From Prochlorococcus sp. MIT 0604 (GTDB lineage Bacteria > Cyanobacteriota > Cyanobacteriia > PCC-6307 > Cyanobiaceae), in contig NZ_CP007753.1 of NCBI RefSeq assembly GCF_000757845.1, forward strand, positions 744,001 through 808,000: DNA of 64,000 bases. The letters run 5' to 3'. Each line of letters opens with the position of its first letter. Position 1 is the first letter of the stretch. The position numbers were made by a program, and so were the translations under genes. The notes beneath the pieces are model-generated. The model was not told the DNA's origin and did not search any database. It saw only the letters and a program-made list of their open reading frames with translations. Below are positions 20,144-28,460 of the stretch, piece after piece.

Positions 20144-20692
20144 TTAATTTTTGTTTTTATCTTTATTTTCAGAAATGATACTGTTGTATTCATTAAAACT
20201 TTCTACAGAAAATGTCGTATCTTCTATATCAATTCCTTTTAGTTCCCCTATAACTTTGTTTAATTCATCGATATTAATCATTCCATTTTTATCATATTTA
20301 ACTTCACCATCACTATTTAAAATAATGGTTTGTGGAATTAAACCGTTCCAATAATAATTAGGTTCATTTCTAAGATCAGACTTTTCTTTATCCTGTAATT
20401 CATCAGTAGTTAGAGCAATGATATCTATATTATTTCTCCATATCAAATCTAAACCAGATATTATCGGAGCCATAGCTTTACTATCTGAGCTATCGTCAAG
20501 ATAAAAAAATAAAACTGCGACTCTTTTATTTTTTAATGATTCCTGAAGAGTTGTCTGGGGAGGAACTATAGCCCCATTACCTGCGTATATAGGAAAAATA
20601 TTGCCATCATAACTATCAGTATCTCTAGAGGCATTTGCTTTATATGGACTTAAGAAAATTAATGCTATAAGGGTCCATTGAATTATTTTCAT
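20144..20692 (-). CDS. Secreted thioredoxin-fold protein lacking the CxxC motif
   Basis: 182 residues. A signal peptide covers residues 1-21 (IIQWTLIALIFLSPYKANA). The thioredoxin fold is visible as RVAVLFFYLDDSSDSKAMAPIISGL, DIIALTTDEL, and IPQTIILNSDGEV with its cis-proline. Where a thioredoxin has WCxxC this protein has DDSSDSK, with no cysteine. It is therefore unlikely to be a disulfide oxidoreductase and may be a chaperone or thylakoid assembly factor. It sits inside the hisA-leuB run, 14 bases after the Ycf55 gene. Confidence 0.72.
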   Translation of the reverse strand: MKIIQWTLIALIFLSPYKANASRDTDSYDGNIFPIYAGNGAIVPPQTTLQESLKNKRVAVLFFYLDDSSDSKAMAPIISGLDLIWRNNIDIIALTTDELQDKEKSDLRNEPNYYWNGLIPQTIILNSDGEVKYDKNGMINIDELNKVIGELKGIDIEDTTFSVESFNEYNSIISENKDKNKN

Positions 20693-20706
20693 TAAAGTTT
20701 AAAAAC

Positions 20707-22362
20707 TTACTTTGAACTTGATCTTCCCAATCCTTGAAGGATTCCTTTCCCAACTAAACCGATAGCTTTGCCAACGACCTTTGTAAGGAAAGTTACGAAA
20801 AGATTACCGATATATTTTACAGCAACTTCTAGCTGCGGTGCTACGGCATCTCTTATCTCAACTAACAATGTAACTTGTTTTTGTAGCCATTCTAGATTCT
20901 CTAATTCTTTCTCCCTATTTTCATTTTTAAAGTATCGGGTAAATTTTTTATCGATAATATCAATATATTCTCGTTTACTCTCATACAAGAAGATAGGCAT
21001 ATAAATATAGTCATGCCAACGATTGTAGTTATTAATATTATTTCTAAATCTTTCAAAATTTCTTGTCGATTGTAATTCGGGATTTATAAGTACAGTCCTT
21101 AATTCAGGCCAAGACGAACAAATATTAAAGATTTCAGAAGCTAACAAATTACAGTTCCTTATTGTCCAATTTGAAATTATGTTTTCAAGGATCAAAAATG
21201 ATTCTGTTTCGTATAGAGGGAGTAATTTCCCATCATAGTCAAGAGCTTCATTTTTAATAATTGGTTCAATAAACATTATTGATTCATGTGATTCTCTATC
21301 TATATCTTCGCAATTTACTTCACTATAAATAAAATCATTTATTGAAATAGATTCGCCTCTTTTTTTTAATCGAAAATAGCTGTCTGTGATATTTGAAATT
21401 GTATTAACTTTAAGTTCTTTTATAAGAGAATTTAAATCATCTTTAAAATCTTTCTCCTTATAGTTTTCCTTAATATTTTTAACTAAATTATTTAACTCAT
21501 CTAACATTTTTATAAGTAGTCGTGAAATGAATTCTTTCTTTATTCCAGAGAGAATTATTGATGAATTATTAAATTCAACCTGTAAGTTAGTTGAGCTGTA
21601 CCTTTCTTTTAGTCTATCTAAAATTAAATTCCATATTTCTGTAGTATTTTTATCTTTAATGAATACAGTGTTCTTATTTTCAAGATTGATTTTATTTTCG
21701 GTGTAAACAGCCTCTGTATAAAGTTCTAGTGAGTTACCCCATAAGAAAATTAGAAAAGATTTTGCAGTAATAAGTTCTCTTAATCTTCCTTTTAAAATAA
21801 ATTTATAAAATTCTGGTGTTGAATCAGAGTTGACATATTTGAAAATATAATTAATTTCAGAATCTATTTGTTTAAGACCTGAAGTTAGAATTTTTTGACT
21901 AAAAGAGAGAGGCTTATTTTTGTTTAATTGAACTCGGGAATTAATTTCAATATCAAATACCCTTCCTCCATTTATTATGGTATCAATAGATTCAAGAACT
22001 TTTTCAGCACTGGGATTTAAAAGAAAACCTTCAGCATTTAACGATGGAGGGGTATTTGCTTCATAAATAAGTTCGCCAGAGAGAATTATAAGAAACTTTG
22101 ACTCATCATATCTTTCTCTTAATTTTAATAATTCTAACCTTATAAGATCTTCTGATTGGAAATTAAGAACATTCCATATAACTAAATCCGGAGTTTTATC
22201 ACCTGTTCCATTATTAAAATTAATGTCTAAATTTTGGTCTAGTGATGTTAACTTAAGCGATAAGGATTCTGCTATTAAGCTTGGAGCAATAATCAATATC
22301 GATTTTTTTGAAATTAATTCCAAGACTAGATTTCTTATCTCTTTTACAAAATTAACTAACAA
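20707..22362 (-). CDS. Ycf55/DUF3685 protein
   Basis: 551 residues. The N-terminal 130 residues look like a receiver-like alpha/beta domain (ILIIAPSLIAESLSLKL, TPDLVIWNVLNF, KFLIILSGEL), followed by a long helical DUF3685 region. The C-terminus is hydrophobic and glycine-rich (VTFLTKVVGKAIGLVGKGILQGLG) and may touch a membrane. Homologues are the plastid Ycf55 proteins of red algae. The molecular role is unknown. Confidence 0.8.
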   Translation of the reverse strand: MLVNFVKEIRNLVLELISKKSILIIAPSLIAESLSLKLTSLDQNLDINFNNGTGDKTPDLVIWNVLNFQSEDLIRLELLKLRERYDESKFLIILSGELIYEANTPPSLNAEGFLLNPSAEKVLESIDTIINGGRVFDIEINSRVQLNKNKPLSFSQKILTSGLKQIDSEINYIFKYVNSDSTPEFYKFILKGRLRELITAKSFLIFLWGNSLELYTEAVYTENKINLENKNTVFIKDKNTTEIWNLILDRLKERYSSTNLQVEFNNSSIILSGIKKEFISRLLIKMLDELNNLVKNIKENYKEKDFKDDLNSLIKELKVNTISNITDSYFRLKKRGESISINDFIYSEVNCEDIDRESHESIMFIEPIIKNEALDYDGKLLPLYETESFLILENIISNWTIRNCNLLASEIFNICSSWPELRTVLINPELQSTRNFERFRNNINNYNRWHDYIYMPIFLYESKREYIDIIDKKFTRYFKNENREKELENLEWLQKQVTLLVEIRDAVAPQLEVAVKYIGNLFVTFLTKVVGKAIGLVGKGILQGLGRSSSK

Positions 22363-22402
22363 TTACCGCAAAAACCAGCCTTAAATCAATTTTTATACTC
22401 TT

Positions 22403-23170
22403 TTAAGCGTAGTAATTTCTGTTTAAATCAAAGTCATTTAATCTCTCTGATGACAATACATTATTCGCTTCGTTTATTGTAAATTTATTTTCATATAGGG
22501 CTTTACCTACAATTACTCCAAAGAGTCCAGAATTTTCAAATTTAACCAAGGATAATAAATCAGAAATCGAACCAACACCTCCTGAGGCAATTACTGGAAT
22601 ATCTGTAATTTCAAGTATGTTTTTTATAAATTCTTCATTTGTTCCTTCTAAAGTCCCATCTGTATTTATATCCGTAACAATAAAACTAGCGATTTTTAAT
22701 GAAGAAAACTCTTTAACTAGATCTGTAGCTAAAACATTAGATTGCTCAAGCCAACCCCTTGTACTAACTTTCCCATCTTTTGCATCAATACCAATAATTA
22801 TCCTTCCAGGAAATTTATTTGATAAGTCTCTAACTAATTCTCTATTTTCTATTGCAGATGTTCCCATGATAACTTTTTCAATACCATAAGAAAATAATTT
22901 TTCTATCCTTTCTTGAGACCTTATACCCCCACCTATTTGAATTGGTATGTTAACTGTTTTTGCAATCTCTTTTATTGAGCTATCGTTTCTTGGCAATCCT
23001 GTTTTTGCAGCATCCAAATCAACTATATGTATGTATTTTGCTCCTTCGCTTTCCCAAAATTTAGCTTGCTCATGAGGCTCTTTTTTGAATTCTTTCCTTT
23101 TATTAAAGTCACCTTTAAAAAGCCTTACACACTTACCATTCATTAAATCAATAGCTGGTATTAGTTCCAT
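22403..23170 (-). CDS. hisA: ProFAR isomerase (1-(5-phosphoribosyl)-5-[(5-phosphoribosylamino)methylideneamino]imidazole-4-carboxamide isomerase)
   Basis: Fourth step of histidine synthesis, a TIM barrel of 255 residues. IPAIDLMNGKCVRL carries the first catalytic aspartate. IQIGGGIRS, GIDAKDGKVSTRGW, and TDINTDGTLEGTN (second aspartate) are all family blocks. It is the first gene of a minus-strand run that reaches leuB, and is divergent from the plus-strand epimerase gene. Confidence 0.96.
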   Translation of the reverse strand: MELIPAIDLMNGKCVRLFKGDFNKRKEFKKEPHEQAKFWESEGAKYIHIVDLDAAKTGLPRNDSSIKEIAKTVNIPIQIGGGIRSQERIEKLFSYGIEKVIMGTSAIENRELVRDLSNKFPGRIIIGIDAKDGKVSTRGWLEQSNVLATDLVKEFSSLKIASFIVTDINTDGTLEGTNEEFIKNILEITDIPVIASGGVGSISDLLSLVKFENSGLFGVIVGKALYENKFTINEANNVLSSERLNDFDLNRNYYA

Positions 23171-23262
23171 AAAATCATCCTTTTCATTAATTACTTCTTA
23201 GTAGTACTATTCATTATGTAATTCTATTTAAGATTACTACTTTAGTTAAATATTTTTTGAAT

Positions 23263-24183
23263 ATGAAAATTCTTGTAATGGGTGGCACTAGATTTGTTGG
23301 CAAGTCTCTGGTTGGAAAGTTATTAAGCCAAAACCATGATATTGATATTTTCACGAGAGGTAATAAAAACAATCCTGAAAAAACAAATCTAATTAAGGGT
23401 GATAGGAATAATTTAGAAAGTATAGTGAAACTGAAAAATAAAAAGTATGATGTTGTTTATGATATTTCTGGACGAGATTTAGAACAAACCAAACTTCTTA
23501 TAGAAAATTTAGATAACTCTTTCCAGAGATATATATATGTAAGCTCTGCAGGTGTTTATAAAGATAATTGTGAATTACCCTTATCCGAAGTTGATCCAAT
23601 TGATCCAAAAAGTAGGCATAAAGGAAAGTTTGAGACAGAAAATTGGTTAAAAAACCAAAAAATCCCTTTTACAAGTTTTAGACCTACATATATTTATGGA
23701 CCAGGTAATTATAATAAAATTGAAAATTGGTTTTTTGAAAGGTTATTTACTAAAAAATCTATACCAATCCCTGGTGACGGTTCTTTAATTACTCAGCTAG
23801 GCCATGTTTCGGATCTAACTGATGTAATGATTAGGTGCATAAATTTTGAAAATTCCAAAAATAATATTTACAATTGTTCAGGTGAAAAAGGAGTAACAAT
23901 CAAGGGTTTAATTTATTTCTGTGCGAATGTTCTTGGATTAAACCAAAATGAGATTTCTTTAAGAACATTTGATTATCAAAAATTAGATCCCAAGTCTAGA
24001 AAGGGATTTCCAATTAGATTAAATCATTATCAGACTGATATATCTAAGATAAAACGTGATTTAGAGTGGGTGCCAACTTTTGATTTACTTAATGGTCTAA
24101 AGGATAGTTTTGTGAATGATTTTAATAATAAAAAGAGTGAGGAGTTTGATGCAAATTCAGATAATATTCTTTTTAATTCTTAA
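23263..24183 (+). CDS. NAD-dependent epimerase/CSP41-like protein
   Basis: 306 residues from the ATG at 23263; a TTG two codons upstream is less likely. The Rossmann motif VMGGTRFVGKSL is the CSP41/isoflavone-reductase-like 'GGTRFxG' form, and RYIYVSSAGVY gives the SDR Ser-Tyr site. In plants CSP41 is a plastid RNA-binding protein derived from an epimerase. In cyanobacteria either an epimerase or an RNA-related role is possible. Its 3' end overlaps the convergent pgsA gene by 27 bases. Confidence 0.82.
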   Translation: MKILVMGGTRFVGKSLVGKLLSQNHDIDIFTRGNKNNPEKTNLIKGDRNNLESIVKLKNKKYDVVYDISGRDLEQTKLLIENLDNSFQRYIYVSSAGVYKDNCELPLSEVDPIDPKSRHKGKFETENWLKNQKIPFTSFRPTYIYGPGNYNKIENWFFERLFTKKSIPIPGDGSLITQLGHVSDLTDVMIRCINFENSKNNIYNCSGEKGVTIKGLIYFCANVLGLNQNEISLRTFDYQKLDPKSRKGFPIRLNHYQTDISKIKRDLEWVPTFDLLNGLKDSFVNDFNNKKSEEFDANSDNILFNS

Positions 24184-24696
24184 ATAGCCTAATAAAGTCA
24201 CAAAAGTCAGGATGAATCCTAACCAATAAAAAATTAAAGCCAAATTATTCAATAAGCTTATTTTTAATGGTGTAAAGAAAGTAATTACTGAAATAAAAAA
24301 GAAAAATGTTTTATATTTTCCTAACATTGAAGCTGGCAAACCGTCTTTTGTAGAGTTCCTTAGGCTAGAGATAATTAATTCTCTAAATAAAATTAATGAC
24401 AAAGACCAGAAGGGTATAAAATTATTTTTACAAAGGAAGGTCAAAGGAATTAAATAGAATACTTTATCGCTTAAGGGATCAAGGATAGCTCCTAATCTAG
24501 TTTTAAGATTAAATTTCCTTGCAATTAACCCGTCAAAATAATCAGTTAAACCTCCAATAATAATAAATATAAAGACATAAAAAGGTCTGTTAATTTCTAA
24601 AAAAAGTATTAATGGAAATACAAGGAAAAGGCGAGATATCGATAATAAATTGGGAATATTCAATGCCAAATTTTTAAGATTTTTTCTTAATAACAA
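24157..24696 (-). CDS. pgsA: CDP-diacylglycerol--glycerol-3-phosphate 3-phosphatidyltransferase
   Basis: Makes phosphatidylglycerol phosphate, precursor of the thylakoid lipid PG. 179 residues with about four membrane spans. The CDP-alcohol phosphotransferase motif D-G-x2-A-R-x8-G-x3-D-x3-D is visible as DYFDGLIARKFNLKTRLGAILDPLSDK. Confidence 0.92.
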   Translation of the reverse strand: MLLRKNLKNLALNIPNLLSISRLFLVFPLILFLEINRPFYVFIFIIIGGLTDYFDGLIARKFNLKTRLGAILDPLSDKVFYLIPLTFLCKNNFIPFWSLSLILFRELIISSLRNSTKDGLPASMLGKYKTFFFFISVITFFTPLKISLLNNLALIFYWLGFILTFVTLLGYLRIKKNII

Positions 24697-24878
24697 ATTA
24701 GTTTTTGTATATAAAATATATTACACTCTCAACAAGCTTAAATTTTTAGTAAAAATTTTAAATAGTTTTTGATGCTAGATTCTAAAACTTAATTTAAATC
24801 TGAATCCTAAAGATTATAAACTCAACTTCTCTTTATGAATGATGATGTTTTATATTACAAAATTATTCCTAATATCTA

Positions 24879-25490
24879 ATGCAGCCTCATAGCCTAAAGC
24901 TATCTCCAGAATCTGATTTGATAAATTCAATTAAAGAATATTCTTTATCCAATAATTTATACGGTTATGTTTCCGGAGTTGTTGGTAATCTTAGAACAGT
25001 TTGTATTCAATGCCCAGGTAATCAAGAGATAAATAAATTTGAAGGAAATCTAGAGATTGTTTCTTTAAACGGACATTTTAATAAAGGAGATGTTCATTTA
25101 CATTTGAGTTTTGCAGATGAGGGATGTAATGTGTTTGGCGGACATCTTGAGGAGGGATGTATTGTAAAAAAAGGTACTGATATATTATTACTTTCTTTTG
25201 ATCAGAAAATTATTAATATCTCAAATCATGATTTAATCACTAATGAATCACGTGTAAAAGCATATATTTTAAAGGATTGTCCTTGGTCTAAAAGAGCAAT
25301 TAGGTTGCTTAATTCTTTATCTATCACTCATGAAGTTATTCTAATAGACAATGATGAGAGCTTTCAAAAAATTATGGCTCAAAGTAGCCACAATACTTTC
25401 CCTCAAATATTTTTGGATAATAAATTTTTTGGAGGATATGATGAACTTTCAGAACAAGCAAAATTGGATAACTTAATTTCATTTAAGTAA
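24879..25490 (+). CDS. DUF296 (PPC) domain fused to glutaredoxin
   Basis: 203 residues. Residues 1-118 form a PPC/DUF296 domain (YGYVSGVVGNLRTV, LEIVSLNGHF, DVHLHLSFAD, NVFGGHL) with the conserved histidines H73, H75 and H89 that bind metal in this family. Residues 125-203 are a glutaredoxin: monothiol-type active site CPWS at 134-137, cis-proline TFPQ at 173-176, and FGGYDEL for glutathione binding. PPC domains in bacteria occur as stand-alone proteins; the fusion suggests a thiol- or metal-dependent switch. No partner operon genes are visible. Confidence 0.85.
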   Translation: MQPHSLKLSPESDLINSIKEYSLSNNLYGYVSGVVGNLRTVCIQCPGNQEINKFEGNLEIVSLNGHFNKGDVHLHLSFADEGCNVFGGHLEEGCIVKKGTDILLLSFDQKIINISNHDLITNESRVKAYILKDCPWSKRAIRLLNSLSITHEVILIDNDESFQKIMAQSSHNTFPQIFLDNKFFGGYDELSEQAKLDNLISFK

Positions 25491-25500
25491 TCTAAATTTT

Positions 25501-25689
25501 TTAACTATCACGATTAGTAAGCTTTTCAACAACTAATTCGTCCTCCAACTGCTTTATTAATCTTGATACAAGACTTTGAAATTCTGGTTGACAGCCTTTA
25601 AAGGCAGCTTTATGTCTTATTGGCTCATTCCTAGTTCTTAAATCAGTAAGCATTAATTGTAATGCGTCAATTTTGGGATTTATTTTCAT
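25501..25689 (-). CDS. Conserved short hypothetical protein
   Basis: 62 residues, soluble, mixed charge, with no cysteine motif or membrane span apart from one Cys (KGCQPEF). I do not recognise a family. It is followed, in minus-strand reading order, by the tail-to-tail DUF296-glutaredoxin gene, 10 bases away, and preceded by the NmrA-like gene, 26 bases away. Confidence 0.6.
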   Translation of the reverse strand: MKINPKIDALQLMLTDLRTRNEPIRHKAAFKGCQPEFQSLVSRLIKQLEDELVVEKLTNRDS

Positions 25690-25715
25690 AGTTTTAATTT
25701 ATATATTTACATCTT

Positions 25716-26375
25716 TTAAATCATTTGCATAGCTTTTTTAAAAGATATCTTTTTATTATCATTCGAACTTGTAACTTCTATTAATTTATTTATGGATTCT
25801 TTGTTTTTTAAAGAATCTATACAACATTGCGCAACTAATCTTCTTGGGATTGATCCATTAATTTGAGTATCCTCTTTTGAATAATTTATATTTTCTGATT
25901 TAATATCTTCATTTTCCTTTAATCCTCCAGGTCTAATAATAGTCCATTCAAAATTTGAATTACGTAGAAAGTTTTCACCTAATTTCTTCCAAATAAGAAT
26001 TAAACCAAATAAGTTTAATGGGTGAAATAATTTACCAGTACAAAGGGAACTAACTAAAATAACTCTTTTAACACCAACTCTTTTGCAACTCTCTAATTGC
26101 CTGTATACACCTAATGCATCGACCTTTATAGGACCAGTTAAATCTAATGATGCTCTCGCTCCAGTTGCAATTATCAAAGCATCAATATCTTTTAAAGCTT
26201 CATCAAGTTCTCCTTTTTTGTCTAATGAAATCCTAATTGTTTCTAAACGCTCTAGTCCTGCTGAGACTTTTGAATTCTTTCTGATGATTTGCCTTACTTT
26301 ATATCCTTTCTTAACTGCTTCTTCGGAAATTCTATAACCTGTTTTCCCCGATGCACCAGTAATTGCTATTTTCAT
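25716..26375 (-). CDS. NmrA-like atypical SDR, NAD(P)-binding protein
   Basis: 219 residues. The N-terminal Rossmann motif is ITGASGKTGYRI. DALIIATGARASLDL, VKRVILVSSLCTG and NFEWTIIRPGGL are typical of atypical SDRs (Ycf39/NmrA side). There is no Tyr-x3-Lys pair of classical SDRs. The substrate is unknown; relatives act in photosystem assembly or redox sensing. Confidence 0.82.
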   Translation of the reverse strand: MKIAITGASGKTGYRISEEAVKKGYKVRQIIRKNSKVSAGLERLETIRISLDKKGELDEALKDIDALIIATGARASLDLTGPIKVDALGVYRQLESCKRVGVKRVILVSSLCTGKLFHPLNLFGLILIWKKLGENFLRNSNFEWTIIRPGGLKENEDIKSENINYSKEDTQINGSIPRRLVAQCCIDSLKNKESINKLIEVTSSNDNKKISFKKAMQMI

Positions 26376-26410
26376 GATTAAAAAACTAATTTAAGTATTA
26401 TATAAATTTC

Positions 26411-27064
26411 TTAAGGCTTTTTACATACAAATTTCTTTTTTCTTTTGGGATAAAGAGTGCGACATAAATAACATTTTGTTCCATCACAGCCTCTTGCTGT
26501 ACAGTATTCCCTGCCATAAAAGATTATTTGCAAATGTAAGGTATTCCAATCATTAACGGGAAATATTTTTTTTAGGTCTTTTTCTGTTTGAACTACGCTA
26601 TCTCCATTTGATAAGCCCCATCTTTGGGACAACCTGTGTATGTGAGTATCGACTGGGAATGAGGGAATTTTAAAAACTTGAGACATTACAACTGATGCCG
26701 TTTTATGGCCTACCCCTGGAAGAGATTCAAGCTTCTCGAAAGAATCTGGAACCATGCCATTATGCTTCTCAATCAATAGTTTAGATAAGTTATAGATGTT
26801 CTTTGATTTTTGATTAGATAGACCTAGAAATTTTATGTGCTCGTAAATGCCACTAATACCTAGCTGCATCATCTTTTCTGGATTATCTGCGACCTTAAAC
26901 AAGCTTTTTGTTAATTCATTAACTTTCTTATCTGTTGATTGAGCACTTAAAACTACGGCGACTAAAAGTGTATATGCATTTGTATGATCGAGGGGTATTG
27001 GAGGTGATGGATATAGCTTTTTGAGTTCCTTGCGTATTATTTCTGCTCTTTCAGTCTTTCTCAT
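26411..27064 (-). CDS. nth: Endonuclease III (DNA glycosylase/AP lyase)
   Basis: Removes oxidised pyrimidines. 217 residues. The helix-hairpin-helix LESLPGVGHKTASVV carries the catalytic lysine, and the catalytic aspartate is in FPVDTHIHRLSQRW. The C-terminal cysteines run C-x4-C-x4-C-x2-C (YCTARGCDGTKCYLC) plus one Cys at KFVCKKP. This is unlike the C-x6-C-x2-C-x5-C cluster of E. coli Nth, so the Fe-S site has a different layout here. Confidence 0.93.
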   Translation of the reverse strand: MRKTERAEIIRKELKKLYPSPPIPLDHTNAYTLLVAVVLSAQSTDKKVNELTKSLFKVADNPEKMMQLGISGIYEHIKFLGLSNQKSKNIYNLSKLLIEKHNGMVPDSFEKLESLPGVGHKTASVVMSQVFKIPSFPVDTHIHRLSQRWGLSNGDSVVQTEKDLKKIFPVNDWNTLHLQIIFYGREYCTARGCDGTKCYLCRTLYPKRKKKFVCKKP

Positions 27065-27084
27065 TAAATTTGAAAATTAAATGG

Positions 27085-27100
27085 TGTATAAAATTATACA
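27085..27100. promoter_or_regulatory. Candidate NtcA box in nth / ABC-transporter divergent promoter
   Basis: The 16-base perfect palindrome TGTATAAAATTATACA fits the NtcA consensus GTA-N8-TAC, with TAAAATTA between. A TAN3T -10 element (TATTTT at 27119) lies 19 bases downstream toward the ABC ATPase gene, against a usual 20-24. AT-rich sequence makes chance matches common, but the 7-base arms plus position make it credible. Confidence 0.45.
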
Positions 27101-27159
27101 AGGGATATTTTAGGTGAATATTTTCTGCTAATTTAATATATTTAAATAAGAAGAACCTA

Positions 27160-28218
27160 GTGAAAAATGATGCGTTAATAATTGATGATCTGCATCATAA
27201 ATATGATAAGCGAGAAAGTTCAAATTGGATATTAAACGAAATTAACCTGAAAATTGAAAATGGCGAATTGTTAGGTTTGCTTGGTCCTTCTGGTTGCGGA
27301 AAAACAACTCTTTTAAGATTAATTGCTGGGTTCGAATATCCCTCTAAAGGAAGGATTTCTTTAAATGATGAGGAAATTTCAAGTAGGAAGAAAATTCTTA
27401 GTCCTGAGAAAAGAAATATTGGTATGGTTTTTCAAGACTATGCACTTTTCCCTCACTTAACTGTTTTGGAAAATGTAATGTTTGGATTGAAAAACAAAAA
27501 AGACAGATCAAGAGTTGATTATTTACTAAATGTTGTTGGACTTGATAGTTTTCTTGGAAGGTACCCACATGAATTATCTGGAGGCCAAAAACAAAGACTC
27601 GCAATTGCGAGGGCTCTTGCTCCAGGTACGGATTTTATTTTATTAGATGAACCTTTTTGTAGTCTTGATATTCATGTTAAACAAAAATTAAGAAGTGAAC
27701 TCCCTAATATCCTAAAAGGTTGTAATGCAAGCGGTTTGATGGTTACTCATGATCCGGAAGAGGCAATGTCAATTTGCGATAAAGTCGCCGTTATGAATCA
27801 GGGAAAAATACATCAAATTGATACACCAATTAACCTTCTAAATAATCCCAAAACCATATTTGTTAGTAGTTTTATTTTGGGCAATAATATTATTAATCTC
27901 AAAAAAAATGGTAATTCATATATTTCTTGTTTAGGTAAAATAAATAGTTCAGAATATTTGAAAAATACGAGTATCCAAAGTATGTCAATTTCGCCTAAAT
28001 TTATTTCAATTAAAAGATCAGAATCTGGTGACGCGTTTGTTATATCTAAAGAATTTCTTGGAGAATTTCTTATATATAAAGTATCTATTAATGGAAACAT
28101 ATTAAGGGTTAGAACTGATATTAATAATCTCCTTAATAATGGTGATAAATGTTCTCTTTCTATTAATAAAAATAGTTATTATTTTTTATATCCTGGAGCA
28201 TATAAGGAATATATATAG
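27160..28218 (+). CDS. Ferric-iron-type ABC transporter ATP-binding protein (FutC/FbpC-like)
   Basis: 352 residues with a GTG start. Walker A is GPSGCGKTT, signature motif ELSGGQKQRLAIARAL, Walker B FILLDEPFCSLD, and switch histidine VTHDPEE. The order and the 'QDYALFPHLTVLENV' Q-loop are those of the MalK/FbpC group (COG3842). A C-terminal TOBE-like region (residues 250-345) follows. Ferric iron is the most likely substrate given the ferritin and Fur-like boxes next door, but polyamine or other transport cannot be excluded. No permease gene is adjacent. Confidence 0.8.
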   Translation: MKNDALIIDDLHHKYDKRESSNWILNEINLKIENGELLGLLGPSGCGKTTLLRLIAGFEYPSKGRISLNDEEISSRKKILSPEKRNIGMVFQDYALFPHLTVLENVMFGLKNKKDRSRVDYLLNVVGLDSFLGRYPHELSGGQKQRLAIARALAPGTDFILLDEPFCSLDIHVKQKLRSELPNILKGCNASGLMVTHDPEEAMSICDKVAVMNQGKIHQIDTPINLLNNPKTIFVSSFILGNNIINLKKNGNSYISCLGKINSSEYLKNTSIQSMSISPKFISIKRSESGDAFVISKEFLGEFLIYKVSINGNILRVRTDINNLLNNGDKCSLSINKNSYYFLYPGAYKEYI

Positions 28219-28224
28219 ATTTTT

Positions 28225-28347
28225 TTATAGGCAGTTACACTTGCCCCCCTTCCAATTAGAGCATTTTTTCTTTTTACATTTCTTTTTTTTACTTTTATAA
28301 ATTTTATTAGTTAATAGCAGTTCAGAAAAACTGTACTCTAAATTCAT
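28225..28347 (-). CDS. 40-residue cysteine/lysine-rich peptide
   Basis: An ATG-started short frame in the gap between the ABC ATPase and ferritin genes. The first 20 residues are ordinary (EYSFSELLLTNK). The second half is a lysine/cysteine tail: KSKKKKCKKKKCSNWKGGKC, ending NCL, with four cysteines in C-x4-C-x7-C-x-C spacing. Such a tail could bind metal or an Fe-S cluster, or contact nucleic acid. A Fur-box-like motif lies 16 bases upstream of the start. The gene is minus strand, tail-to-tail with the ABC ATPase. The coding call rests on composition, start, and the promoter motif. Confidence 0.55.
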   Translation of the reverse strand: MNLEYSFSELLLTNKIYKSKKKKCKKKKCSNWKGGKCNCL

Positions 28348-28362
28348 TTATAGTATTGCGAT

Positions 28363-28377
28363 TGATTTTCATTATCA
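28363..28377. promoter_or_regulatory. Fur-box-like motif upstream of the cysteine-rich peptide and ferritin
   Basis: The sequence TGATTTTCATTATCA (complement TGATAATGAAAATCA) matches the half-and-half form of the Fur consensus and shares TGATAATGARAAT with two other copies in this block. It sits between the divergently transcribed cysteine-rich peptide and ferritin genes. Confidence 0.5.
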
Positions 28378-28419
28378 TATTATTTAATTTAATTTAAAGT
28401 ATTAATTAATTACTAATTT

Positions 28420-28435
28420 ATACAAAATGTTGTAT
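28420..28435. repeat. Inverted repeat in the ferritin promoter
   Basis: ATACAA and TTGTAT, 6-base perfect arms around AATG, lie 26 bases before the ferritin start. Could be an operator for a dimeric regulator or the core promoter itself. Confidence 0.3.
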
Positions 28436-28460
28436 TATTTAAGAAGTATCTTATTGAGCA

